64,000 bases of DNA, from assembly GCF_014200755.1 (NCBI RefSeq), contig NZ_JACHCM010000003.1:186001-250000 (forward strand). Direction: 5' to 3'. Below the pieces are notes generated by a model. It was not told the DNA's origin. It saw only the letters and a program-made list of their open reading frames with translations, and ran no database searches. Made by a program: the position numbers and the translations under genes. Below are positions 56,869 to 64,000 of the stretch, one piece after another (positions within the stretch are counted from its first letter, which is position 1; each line of letters starts with the position of its first letter). The DNA comes from Rhodanobacter sp. ANJX3. Lineage in GTDB: Bacteria > Pseudomonadota > Gammaproteobacteria > Xanthomonadales > Rhodanobacteraceae.

Positions 56869-57252
56869 TCAGCTCACCAGGCGCAGCGCAAACGGATAGC
56901 GGTAACTTCCGTCGGCACTGACCTTCACGGCAGCGATGATGCAGAACACCAGATTCGCAATCCACAGCAGCCAGGTGAGGAAAGCACCAATGATAATGAT
57001 GGTGAGAATCCAGCAGATGACGTAACCGATAAGCACGGTGATCTGGAAGTTCAACGCTTCCTTGGCCTCACTCACGAGATAAGCCTTTTCGGGCCGATCC
57101 TTGTTCATCAACCAGATGATGAGCGGAACGACGATGCTCAGAATCACACCCGACAGATGCGTCAGCATCGCCAGGTTCTTGTCATCGGTGGACCGAACGC
57201 CCACGGGCGGTTCCGGCGGTATCGGCGAAAACTGATCGGACGGTGTACTCAT
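56869..57252 (-). CDS. DUF4870 domain-containing membrane protein
   Basis: The 127-residue protein has a Pro-rich N-terminus and three to four membrane helices. LAMLTHLSGVILSIVVPLIIWL, KEALNFQITVLIGYVICWIL and the following hydrophobic segment match my recollection of DUF4870 (Tic20-like). Function is unknown. The start at 57252 follows AGGGG. It lies downstream of pmbA on the same strand, 89 bases apart. Confidence 0.85.
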   Translation of the reverse strand: MSTPSDQFSPIPPEPPVGVRSTDDKNLAMLTHLSGVILSIVVPLIIWLMNKDRPEKAYLVSEAKEALNFQITVLIGYVICWILTIIIIGAFLTWLLWIANLVFCIIAAVKVSADGSYRYPFALRLVS

Positions 57253-57341
57253 GGCCCCTGCTCTCCCTGGTGGTGGTACCGCGAAAGCTTGCTGGCGCCA
57301 TCTTCGACCTTGCGGCCAGCGACCGCAAGATGACCCTTGAA

Positions 57342-58739
57342 CTACTCGCCGGCGATAGTCATCCGATCGACAAGAATGGAGCCGGTAAGCACAGCCGAGC
57401 GTGCATCGACATCCGCGCCGACAGCGAGAATACCGGTGAACATTTGGCGCAGATTGGCGGCAATCGTGATTTCTTCCACCGGATAGGCGATCTGGCCGTT
57501 CTCGACCCAGAAACCCGCCGCGCCGCGCGAGTAGTCGCCGGTGATGGTCGACACGCCCTGACCCATCAGCTCGGTCACCAGCAGCCCGGTGCCCATGCGC
57601 TGGAGCAGCGCGGCAAAGTCGTCTTTTGAATTGTCGACGCTGCCGGGCTCGACGATCAGGTTGTGGATACCGCCCGCGTTGCCGGTGGATTCCAGTCCGA
57701 GCTTGCGCGCCGAATAGCTGCCCAGGATATAGCGCGAGAGCACGCCGCCCTCGATCAGCGAACTGTCGCGAGTGGCCACGCCTTCGGCGTCGAAATTGCC
57801 CGAGCCCTGGCCGCCGATCAGGTGCGGCCGCTCGTTGATATCGAGCCATGACGGCATGATCTGCTGACCGACATGGTCGAGCAGAAAACTGGCCCGGCGA
57901 TACAGCGCGCCACCGCTCACCGCGCCGAGAAGATGCCCGATCAACCCACGCGCCAGCTCCGGCGGAAACAGCACCGGACTCTGCCGCGTCGACAGGCTGC
58001 GCGCGCCCAGGCGCGCCAGCGTGCGTTCGGCGGCGCGATCGGCCAGCGCCTTGGCGCTGATGAAACGATCCGCGCGGCGCACGCTGTCGTACCAATAGTC
58101 GCGCTGCATGCCCGCTTCGTCGCCGGCGATAAGAGCCAGCGACAGCGAGTGCCGCGTGCCGCGCTCGCGTCCGACAAAGCCGTGCGAGTTGGCGTACACC
58201 GAGACGCCCTGCCCGGCCTGCACGCTGGCGCCGTCCGAATTGGTGATGCCGGCGTGTGCGCGACCGATATCCTCGATTTCGATACCCAGCTCGATCGCCC
58301 GCGTGGTGTCGATATCCCACGGATGCCACAGATCGAGATCGGGAAACTGCGTCGCCATGCGCGACGCATCGGCGAGGCCCGACGACGGATCGGCTTCGGT
58401 ATAGCGCGCTATCGCGCAGGCCTGATCGAGTGTCGCCTGGATCGAATCGGGATGCAGGTCTGCCGTACTGGCCGAGCCTTTGCGCTGGCCGAAATACACG
58501 GTCAGACCGAAACCACGGTCGCGCGTGTGCTCGACCGTTTCTACCTCGCCCAGACGCACATTGACGCTCAGCCCGCTGTCGATACTGGCGGCGACCTCGG
58601 CCTGGCTGGCACCGGCGGCACGGGCGCGGCGAATCACATCCTCGGCCAGTTCCGACAGACGATCCAGTTCTTCGAGGCTGCGATCCTGGCTGATGGCGCC
58701 GCGATGGCGGTGGTCCTGGCTGCTAACGACTTCGCTCAC
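57342..58739 (-). CDS. pmbA: Metalloprotease PmbA (TldE), GTG start
   Basis: PmbA/TldE and TldD form a heterodimeric protease that matures microcins and degrades unfolded peptides and CcdA. The 465-residue protein matches in SVNVRLGEVETVEHTRDRGFGLTVYFG and GNAGGIHNLIVEPG. It lacks the HEXXH motif, as expected for the E subunit. No ATG is available before the conserved region, and GTG at 58739 follows AGGAAG. Its partner gene tldD is 3 kb away on the same strand. Confidence 0.95.
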   Translation of the reverse strand: MSEVVSSQDHRHRGAISQDRSLEELDRLSELAEDVIRRARAAGASQAEVAASIDSGLSVNVRLGEVETVEHTRDRGFGLTVYFGQRKGSASTADLHPDSIQATLDQACAIARYTEADPSSGLADASRMATQFPDLDLWHPWDIDTTRAIELGIEIEDIGRAHAGITNSDGASVQAGQGVSVYANSHGFVGRERGTRHSLSLALIAGDEAGMQRDYWYDSVRRADRFISAKALADRAAERTLARLGARSLSTRQSPVLFPPELARGLIGHLLGAVSGGALYRRASFLLDHVGQQIMPSWLDINERPHLIGGQGSGNFDAEGVATRDSSLIEGGVLSRYILGSYSARKLGLESTGNAGGIHNLIVEPGSVDNSKDDFAALLQRMGTGLLVTELMGQGVSTITGDYSRGAAGFWVENGQIAYPVEEITIAANLRQMFTGILAVGADVDARSAVLTGSILVDRMTIAGE

Positions 58740-58876
58740 GTTGGGCTTCCTGAAGGTTTGACGCGTAGAATAGTGGCTCGCTAAAGCCGGCTTGCCATTC
58801 GACGCGATCCCGAAACGGGTTGACACCTTCAAATGGGGTCGCCGCGGCGAAATGAAAAGAGCCGCGGAGAACCAAC

Positions 58877-59128
58877 ATGACACCCATCCCCGGCACCTAC
58901 CGCCATTACAAGGGCCAGCGCTACCGCGTGCTGGGTACGGCGCAACACAGCGAAACGATGGAGCCGCTGGTGGTCTATCAGGCGCTGTACGGCGATTACG
59001 GCTTGTGGGTGCGCCCGGCGGCCATGTTCGTCGAAACCATCGAACTGGATGGCGAGCCGATTCCGCGGTTTGCGCTCGAACAGGCCGACCCGTCCGATAC
59101 AGCCGGCGATCGCCAGCCGCAACCTTGA
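58877..59128 (+). CDS. DUF1653 domain-containing protein
   Basis: The 83-residue protein opens with PGTYRHYKGQRYRVLGTAQHSETMEPLVVYQALYGDYGLWVRP, the pattern of DUF1653 proteins. No function is known. It is divergent from pmbA and 30 bases upstream of darP, so it probably shares a promoter with it. Confidence 0.88.
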   Translation: MTPIPGTYRHYKGQRYRVLGTAQHSETMEPLVVYQALYGDYGLWVRPAAMFVETIELDGEPIPRFALEQADPSDTAGDRQPQP

Positions 59129-59158
59129 TCCCCAACGTCCCATTCTGGAATTGAAACC

Positions 59159-59755
59159 GTGAGCCCGAGCCGCAGCCGCAACCAGACCGAACTCGACGAA
59201 GAAGACTACGGTCCCAGCCGCACCCAGCAGCGCCGTGAGGCGCTGGCCGTGCTGGCGCTGGCCAGCCAGCTCGTCGCGATGCAGCCCAGCCGCCTCGCCA
59301 AGCTGGAACTGCCCGACGACGTGCGCGAGGAAATCACCCGTACGCGCAACATCACTGCGCATATCGCGCACAAACGACAGCTCGCCTTTCTCGCCAAAGT
59401 CATGCGCCGCTACGAAGACGAAGTATTCGCTTCGGTACGCGCCGAGCTCGGCGAAAATCGTGAGAAGCAGCGTCAGGAAAACGCCGCCATGCATCGGCTT
59501 GAAGCGATGCGCGACCGCCTAATCAATGAGGAAGAAGCCGCACTCTCCGAGCTCATCAGCGAGCACCCGCAGGTCGATCGCCAGCATCTGCGTTCGCTGG
59601 TGCGCAAAGCGCGCATCGAGAAGGAAACGCCGAACAAGCCGCCGCGCGCTTATCGCGAGATTTTTCAGCTATTGAAGGATCTGGCGGGAAACAAACAGGA
59701 CGACACGGGCGAAAGCGCCGATATCGACCATGAAGGCGACGACGTCCAAGCGTAA
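59159..59755 (+). CDS. darP: Ribosome biogenesis factor DarP (YjgA), GTG start
   Basis: The 198-residue protein matches the DUF615/YjgA family, which binds precursor 50S subunits and helps peptidyl-transferase centre assembly. The recognisable run is AVLALASQLVAM.PSRLAKLELPDDVREEI and, later, RQHLRSLVRKARIEKE..NKPPRAYREIFQLLK. The start is GTG at 59159. Next to pmbA on the opposite strand, as in E. coli where yjgA and pmbA are neighbours. Confidence 0.94.
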   Translation: MSPSRSRNQTELDEEDYGPSRTQQRREALAVLALASQLVAMQPSRLAKLELPDDVREEITRTRNITAHIAHKRQLAFLAKVMRRYEDEVFASVRAELGENREKQRQENAAMHRLEAMRDRLINEEEAALSELISEHPQVDRQHLRSLVRKARIEKETPNKPPRAYREIFQLLKDLAGNKQDDTGESADIDHEGDDVQA

Positions 59756-59770
59756 CGGCATCGTCCGGCC

Positions 59771-60040
59771 CTAGCTTTCGTTGATTCCTAGCGCATCGAT
59801 TGGTACCGCTGCGCTGAATCGGGCGCAGTGGTCATCCGGCGACACCAGCCGGTCGTGCAAAACGCACAATCCGCTCTCACCGATGCTTGCGCCATAAGCC
59901 GAGCCAAATACGGCCAGCCCGGAAACACGCTGTTCGATCGCCTGACGGTCGGCCAGGCGATGGTGGCAGTCGGCACAGCGTGAGACAACCGCCTGCGCAA
60001 GATGCAGTGTGTTCGCGGCAACCATGGGTGGCGCTTGCAT
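59771..60040 (-). CDS. Small Cys-rich protein coupled to the YeiH transporter
   Basis: The 89-residue protein has CADCHH (Cys22, Cys25, His26), Cys59 with His62, and Cys72, which could form a zinc site. No signal peptide is present, so a cytochrome c role for the CXXCH is unlikely. The middle reads VFGSAYGASIGESGLCVLHDRLVSPDDHCARF. Its ATG overlaps the stop of the YeiH gene (TGATG), so it depends on translation of that gene. I do not recognise the family with certainty. Confidence 0.7.
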   Translation of the reverse strand: MQAPPMVAANTLHLAQAVVSRCADCHHRLADRQAIEQRVSGLAVFGSAYGASIGESGLCVLHDRLVSPDDHCARFSAAVPIDALGINES

Positions 60041-61461
60041 CAGTGCCCCACACTGTCCCAATACCCGGCGAACACGTGCACCGACATCACGTAGCCGACA
60101 ACGATATTGATCGCCACGCCGACAGTGAAAGCCAGAAACGGCTTCCAACCGGTCTTGCTCAACGAACCCAGCCGCGTGGTCAAACCGATGCTTAGAAAGC
60201 AGAAGGTAAAAGCCCAGGTGCGCAGCGCAGTGATCGGCGCCACCAGATCCGGCGTGACCACCTTGCGGTAATCGGCCAGCGAATACGAACTGGCGATCCA
60301 GGTGATCAGCGCCGAAGCGATGACAAAGCCGATCACGAATTTCGGAAAGCGCGCCCAGATTTCGCCGGCATCTACCTTCTTTACCTGCACGCCGTCCTCG
60401 AAGGCGTCCCAGCGGGTCGTCGCCACCCACGCCAGCACGAACGCCCAGATGCCGATCCAGATATCTCGCCCGACGACTTTCATCAAGGTGAAGTTCTGCA
60501 GCGCCGCCTCCGGTGCGCCGGCAATCGCGCCACCGGCGTTGCGTGCGATATCGCCGTAGGCCTGCGCCGCGGCGATACCGGCCGCATCGGCGAATTCGGA
60601 TGTGCCGATCCACGCACCGGCCACGCCGGTCGACAGACCCAACGCGTGCGACGCGAATGGCAGCACGAAGATCATCACAATCGCCCACAGCACCACCAGG
60701 GTAATCGCCACCGATGCCTGCTCGCGTTTGGCGCGTACCGCGCCGGCGATCGCAATGGCTGCCGACACGCCGCATACCGCACCACCCACGCCAAGCACCG
60801 CGGCAAAACGACGATCCAGCCCCAGCGCGCGGCCGGTGAAAAAGATCACAAAGAAGGTCAGCAGCGACACCACCGTCGCCTGTCCTACCGCCACCGGCCC
60901 GGCCCACACCAGCAGCGTGAACGGGAGTGTCGCACCCAGCAGCACAATGCCGACCTTGATGAAAAACTCCACCCGCAAACCGGCCTGAAACCATGCCGGC
61001 AGACGCACCAGATTCGATACGATCAGACCGAGCAGCAGCGCCACCAATGGCGCCTCGAGGTTGTAGTGCGAGGCCTGCGTCCACGCCGCGGTTTCAAAGA
61101 TGAACAGCGAGACCACAAAAAGAATCAGAAATGCCGGCAAAAAGTGCGCGAGCCGCTGCTTCAACACTGCCAGTGCGATACCAAAGATCACGGCAAACAC
61201 CACAAACAGCGCCACGTAGTTCGGCACATGCGCGGCAAGATCGGTCCCTGCCTGTGCGAGGCTGGTCCATTTCGCCGGCGCCGAGGCCAGCCACCTGATG
61301 CTGCTACCCGAGGCAAACGTCAGCCACGCCACGGCCACCAGCAGCAGCCCCACCCATACCGACCACCAATCTTCGTTGGAGAACGGACCACGCCGGCTGT
61401 TTACCGCGCCGCCAGCGGCGACTTCACCGCCTTGCGGTAATTCACGCGTCACTTGATTCAT
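60040..61461 (-). CDS. YeiH family putative sulfate exporter
   Basis: The 473-residue protein has about eleven membrane helices and the UPF0324/YeiH core: GLIVSNLVRLPAWFQAGLRVEFFIKVGIVLLGATLPFTLL, CGVSAAIAIAGAV and the later GxxRTWAFTFCFLSIGLTTR stretch. It is longer than E. coli YeiH (349), with an extra hydrophobic N-terminal region of about 100 residues. Sulfate or organosulfonate transport has been proposed for the family but is not proven here. The small Cys-rich gene is co-translated downstream. Confidence 0.88.
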   Translation of the reverse strand: MNQVTRELPQGGEVAAGGAVNSRRGPFSNEDWWSVWVGLLLVAVAWLTFASGSSIRWLASAPAKWTSLAQAGTDLAAHVPNYVALFVVFAVIFGIALAVLKQRLAHFLPAFLILFVVSLFIFETAAWTQASHYNLEAPLVALLLGLIVSNLVRLPAWFQAGLRVEFFIKVGIVLLGATLPFTLLVWAGPVAVGQATVVSLLTFFVIFFTGRALGLDRRFAAVLGVGGAVCGVSAAIAIAGAVRAKREQASVAITLVVLWAIVMIFVLPFASHALGLSTGVAGAWIGTSEFADAAGIAAAQAYGDIARNAGGAIAGAPEAALQNFTLMKVVGRDIWIGIWAFVLAWVATTRWDAFEDGVQVKKVDAGEIWARFPKFVIGFVIASALITWIASSYSLADYRKVVTPDLVAPITALRTWAFTFCFLSIGLTTRLGSLSKTGWKPFLAFTVGVAINIVVGYVMSVHVFAGYWDSVGH

Positions 61462-61731
61462 CGCTCCCCCTCAATAAAGGCGCTGCCGGGCCTGCCGAAA
61501 GTCCAGGCTGAAAACATCGCCCGGAACGGAAGACCAACGCTGGCGCGACAGACTTGCTGCCCAGTGTTGACGGAACGGCCGGCCCAGCAAAATGATGTTT
61601 CGCTTTATCGATATGCCGGATCGTGATGGACGGCTTACCCCAGCCGAATGAGTAGCTTCAGACAACATCGGTGTCGACCGACGATGCCGCTCAAGGCGAG
61701 AGGACTACGTTGCGCGCAATTAAAAAGCATA

Positions 61732-61755
61732 AAAAAGGCGCCACAGCGCCTTTTT
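61732..61755. terminator. Bidirectional-looking terminator downstream of tldD
   Basis: AAAAAGGCGC (61732-61741), CACA loop and GCGCC followed by TTTTT (61746-61755). On the minus strand it can end tldD transcription, about 200 bases after the stop codon. Confidence 0.82.
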
Positions 61756-61809
61756 GTTCCCGAGTACGTTGGTTCGAGCGCATTTACACGCTCCCTTCAA
61801 CCTTCCCTG

Positions 61810-61920
61810 AAGTTGGGTTTACGAGCCGCTCCTGCGGCTCGCCCTCCGGGCCATTCGCTCCGCGAATGTTCGTTCCGGCATCCTGCCTACACAGTTGCTG
61901 CGCCCGACCCAACCTACGTT
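61810..61920. repeat. Intergenic repeat module between tldD and the YeiH gene
   Basis: It contains GAGCCGC/GCGGCTC (61823-61840) and CATTCGC/GCGAATG (61852-61868) hairpins, flanked by AGTTGGGTTTACG on the left and GACCCAACCTACG on the right. The latter type of sequence is common in dispersed proteobacterial repeats. No gene was recognised in the whole 61462-61957 gap. Confidence 0.5.
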
Positions 61921-61957
61921 CGTGCTCGAAGACTATTTCGTATAGCCGTCCAAACGG

Positions 61958-63397
61958 TTACGAGGCGGTACCACCAACGGTCATGCCGTCGATCTTGAGG
62001 GTCGGCTGGCCCACGCCGACCGGCACGCTCTGGCCATCCTTGCCGCAGACGCCGACGCCTTCGTCGAGCTTCATATCGTTGCCGATCATCGACACGCGGT
62101 TGAGCACCTCCGGACCGGAGCCGATCAACGTGGCGCCCTTCACCGGACGCGTGATCTTGCCGTCCTCGATAAGGTAGGCCTCGCTGGCGCTGAAGGTGAA
62201 CTTGCCGCTGGTGATGTCGACCTGGCCACCGCCGAAATTCGGTGCATACAACCCCTTCTTGACCGAGCGAATGATCTCGGCGGGATCGTGCTGGCCGCCG
62301 AGCATGTAGGTATTGGTCATGCGCGGCATCGGCAGCGAGGTGAACGATTCGCGGCGGCCATTGCCGGTAGGCTTCATTCCCATCAGTCGCGCGTTGAGCT
62401 TGTCCTGCATATAGCCCTTGAGGATGCCGTCCTCGATCAGCGTGGTGCATTCGGTCGGCGTGCCCTCGTCGTCGATGCTGAGCGAACCGCGGCGGCCCTG
62501 CAGGGTGCCGTCGTCAACGATGGTCACCCCCTTGGCGGCAACGCGCTGGCCGATGCGACCGGAGAACGCCGAACTGCCCTTACGATTGAAGTCTCCCTCC
62601 AGCCCATGACCGATCGCTTCGTGCAGCAACACCCCGGGCCAGCCCGGACCGAGCACCACGGTCATGTTGCCGGCCGGCGCATCGACCGAATCGAGGTTCA
62701 CCAGCGCCTGGCGCACGGCTTCGTCGGCGAAAGACAGCGCGCGGCCATTCTCGATCAGCTCGCCATAACCATAACGGCCACCGCCGCCGGAATGCCCTTG
62801 CTCGCGACGCCCGTTCTGCTCGGCGATCACCTGCACGTTCAAGCGCACCAGCGGCCGCACATCGGCGGCCAGGGTGCCGTCGGAAGCGGCGATAAGAATC
62901 GTATCGATGGTAGCGGCGATACTGACGATCACCTGCTTGATGCGTGGGTCGCGCGAGCGCGCGTACGCATCGACCTCGCGCAACAGCGCGATCTTCTCCG
63001 GGTTGGGCAGGCTGTCGACCGGATCGATGGCCGGATACAGCTGGCGCGCGCCGTTCAGCGCCAACGGCTTGCCGGCGCCGTTGCCGTCGTGGGCGATGGC
63101 GCGGGCGGCACGCGAGGCGTCCAACAGCTGCGGCATGACAATTTCGTCGGAATAGGCGAAACCGGTTTTCTCGCCGCTGATGGCACGCACGCCCACACCC
63201 TGCTCGATCGAGTGGCTGCCGTCCTTGACGATGCCCTCTTCCAGCAGCCACGACTCGCTGCGCGAATGCTGAAAATACAGGTCGGCCGCGTCGATCGACG
63301 GGCCCATCAGCTGATTGAACACGCGGTCGAGGTCGGTGGCGGCGATGCCGCCCGGAGCGAGCAGCCGGCGTTCGGCCTGGGCAAGCAATGAATCCAT
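61958..63397 (-). CDS. tldD: Metalloprotease TldD
   Basis: TldD is the zinc-bearing subunit of the TldD/TldE protease. The 479-residue protein has the HEXXXH-type site HEAIGH (259-264), [18 protein letters not shown], and the C-terminal GGTAS end typical of TldD. Length matches E. coli TldD (481). It has its own promoter region opposite the next plus-strand gene, and its partner pmbA lies downstream on the same strand beyond the YeiH unit. Confidence 0.96.
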   Translation of the reverse strand: MDSLLAQAERRLLAPGGIAATDLDRVFNQLMGPSIDAADLYFQHSRSESWLLEEGIVKDGSHSIEQGVGVRAISGEKTGFAYSDEIVMPQLLDASRAARAIAHDGNGAGKPLALNGARQLYPAIDPVDSLPNPEKIALLREVDAYARSRDPRIKQVIVSIAATIDTILIAASDGTLAADVRPLVRLNVQVIAEQNGRREQGHSGGGGRYGYGELIENGRALSFADEAVRQALVNLDSVDAPAGNMTVVLGPGWPGVLLHEAIGHGLEGDFNRKGSSAFSGRIGQRVAAKGVTIVDDGTLQGRRGSLSIDDEGTPTECTTLIEDGILKGYMQDKLNARLMGMKPTGNGRRESFTSLPMPRMTNTYMLGGQHDPAEIIRSVKKGLYAPNFGGGQVDITSGKFTFSASEAYLIEDGKITRPVKGATLIGSGPEVLNRVSMIGNDMKLDEGVGVCGKDGQSVPVGVGQPTLKIDGMTVGGTAS

Positions 63398-63592
63398 GGG
63401 TTTCTGCCGTTACTGGTGCGGTGGGACTGAAGAGATATGGCCAAATCCTGCGGCTTAAAGCCCGCTCCCGCAAGCCTGGCCGTCAGCGGAAGACGGCGGC
63501 CGCCGACACGCGCGCCGATCGAACTTGGCGCTACCATGCGCCGAAGGCCGGATAGACCACCTCGTATGCACCCTTTGACGCAGGAAAGCTTG

Positions 63593-64000
63593 ATGACGCA
63601 TCCCTCACGACGCAAGTTCGCGCACAAGCTGATCGACGCCGCCGTGATGGCACCGGCCGAACGTCTTGGCGTGGTGGTCGACGATACCAGGGAGATGTTC
63701 CGCGGCAGCGGCGAGCTCGAACCGGGCAAGGCGATGGTGACCACTGCGATCGCCATGTCGCTGGCGATCCTGTGTCTGCTCGGCGTGCTGGCATTTCACT
63801 TTCCGCAGTACCTGACCACGCCGGAGCTGCGCGCGAAGTATTCGGTGGACCTGCTGCGTCAGGCGCTGTTCGGCGCCCTGCTGATGGCTGGCGCACTGTC
63901 GCTGGGCAATCTGATCCTCAACCGGCAGCGCAATATCAATATCGCGGCGTTCGTCCTGGTGATCGCTGCGGTCGCGCTGGGTGGTTCACGCGTACCGGTC
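63593..64000 (+). CDS. Partial membrane protein, possibly sterol desaturase family
   Basis: The first 136 codons of a gene run off the window end. The N-terminus is MTHPSRRKFAHKLIDAAVMAPAE, followed by three hydrophobic segments (about 52-70, 88-108, 118-130) separated by FPQYLTTPELRAKYSVD. This arrangement recalls the N-terminal part of bacterial sterol desaturase (fatty acid hydroxylase) proteins, but the His boxes would lie beyond the window. The ATG at 63593 follows AGGAAAG. An in-frame ATG at 63566 is the alternative. Confidence 0.6.
   Translation, partial: MTHPSRRKFAHKLIDAAVMAPAERLGVVVDDTREMFRGSGELEPGKAMVTTAIAMSLAILCLLGVLAFHFPQYLTTPELRAKYSVDLLRQALFGALLMAGALSLGNLILNRQRNINIAAFVLVIAAVALGGSRVPV

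Overview
The window is a chromosomal segment of a GC-rich gammaproteobacterium. Gene content and order (rpsB to accA Bam/Lpx cluster without skp, the thrS-infC-rpmI-rplT-pheST-ihfA block, pip, upp, a D-2-hydroxyglutarate dehydrogenase facing serA) fit the Lysobacterales (Xanthomonadales), most likely Rhodanobacteraceae such as Dyella, Luteibacter, Frateuria or Rhodanobacter. This placement rests on recognition of the proteins, not on a search. No prophage, insertion sequence, integrase, rRNA operon or CRISPR array was seen, so this is mostly core genome.

Layout. Positions 1-3.7 kb hold two coupled cell-envelope genes of unknown function (minus strand). Positions 3.8-7.2 kb hold a minus-strand RNA-repair locus: a slipin (SPFH) gene followed by the RNA ligase rtcB, preceded on the same strand by two contiguous tRNA-like cloverleaves with abnormal anticodon loops and damaged acceptor stems, and by a third structured element with a perfect T-arm. 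This is the most unusual part of the window. Positions 7.2-7.5 kb contain a promoter-terminator pair that may define a small RNA. Positions 7.5-11.1 kb are a four-gene operon: ABC ATPase, permease, DesK-like kinase and NarL-type regulator. Positions 11.4-18.5 kb hold metabolic genes (class III aminotransferase, PsiF, upp, pip, D-2-hydroxyglutarate dehydrogenase divergent from serA).

Positions 18.8-31.6 kb are mostly minus strand: a host-attachment family protein, tRNA-Pro(GGG), the translation operon thrS-infC-rpmI-rplT-pheS-pheT-ihfA-merR-like, a HemJ/CopD-like membrane protein, glnD and map. infC begins with an ATC codon, consistent with IF3 autocontrol. Positions 31.6-56.8 kb run on the plus strand: rpsB-tsf, pyrH-frr-uppS-cdsA-dxr-rseP-bamA-lpxD-fabZ-lpxA-lpxB-rnhB, then mntH, a TlpA-like thioredoxin, dnaE, accA, a VOC protein, tilS, xseB and ispA. 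This joins translation, isoprenoid and lipid carrier synthesis, lipid A synthesis and outer-membrane assembly. Positions 56.8-64 kb carry a DUF4870 protein, pmbA and tldD (the two halves of the TldD/TldE protease), a DUF1653 protein, darP, a YeiH-type transporter translationally coupled to a small Cys-rich protein, and the start of a membrane protein cut by the window end.

Intergenic regions contain several hairpins and short repeat modules. Some are intrinsic terminators, others sit inside operons (between pheS and pheT, over the lpxA stop codon, before bamA) and may act on mRNA stability or translation.
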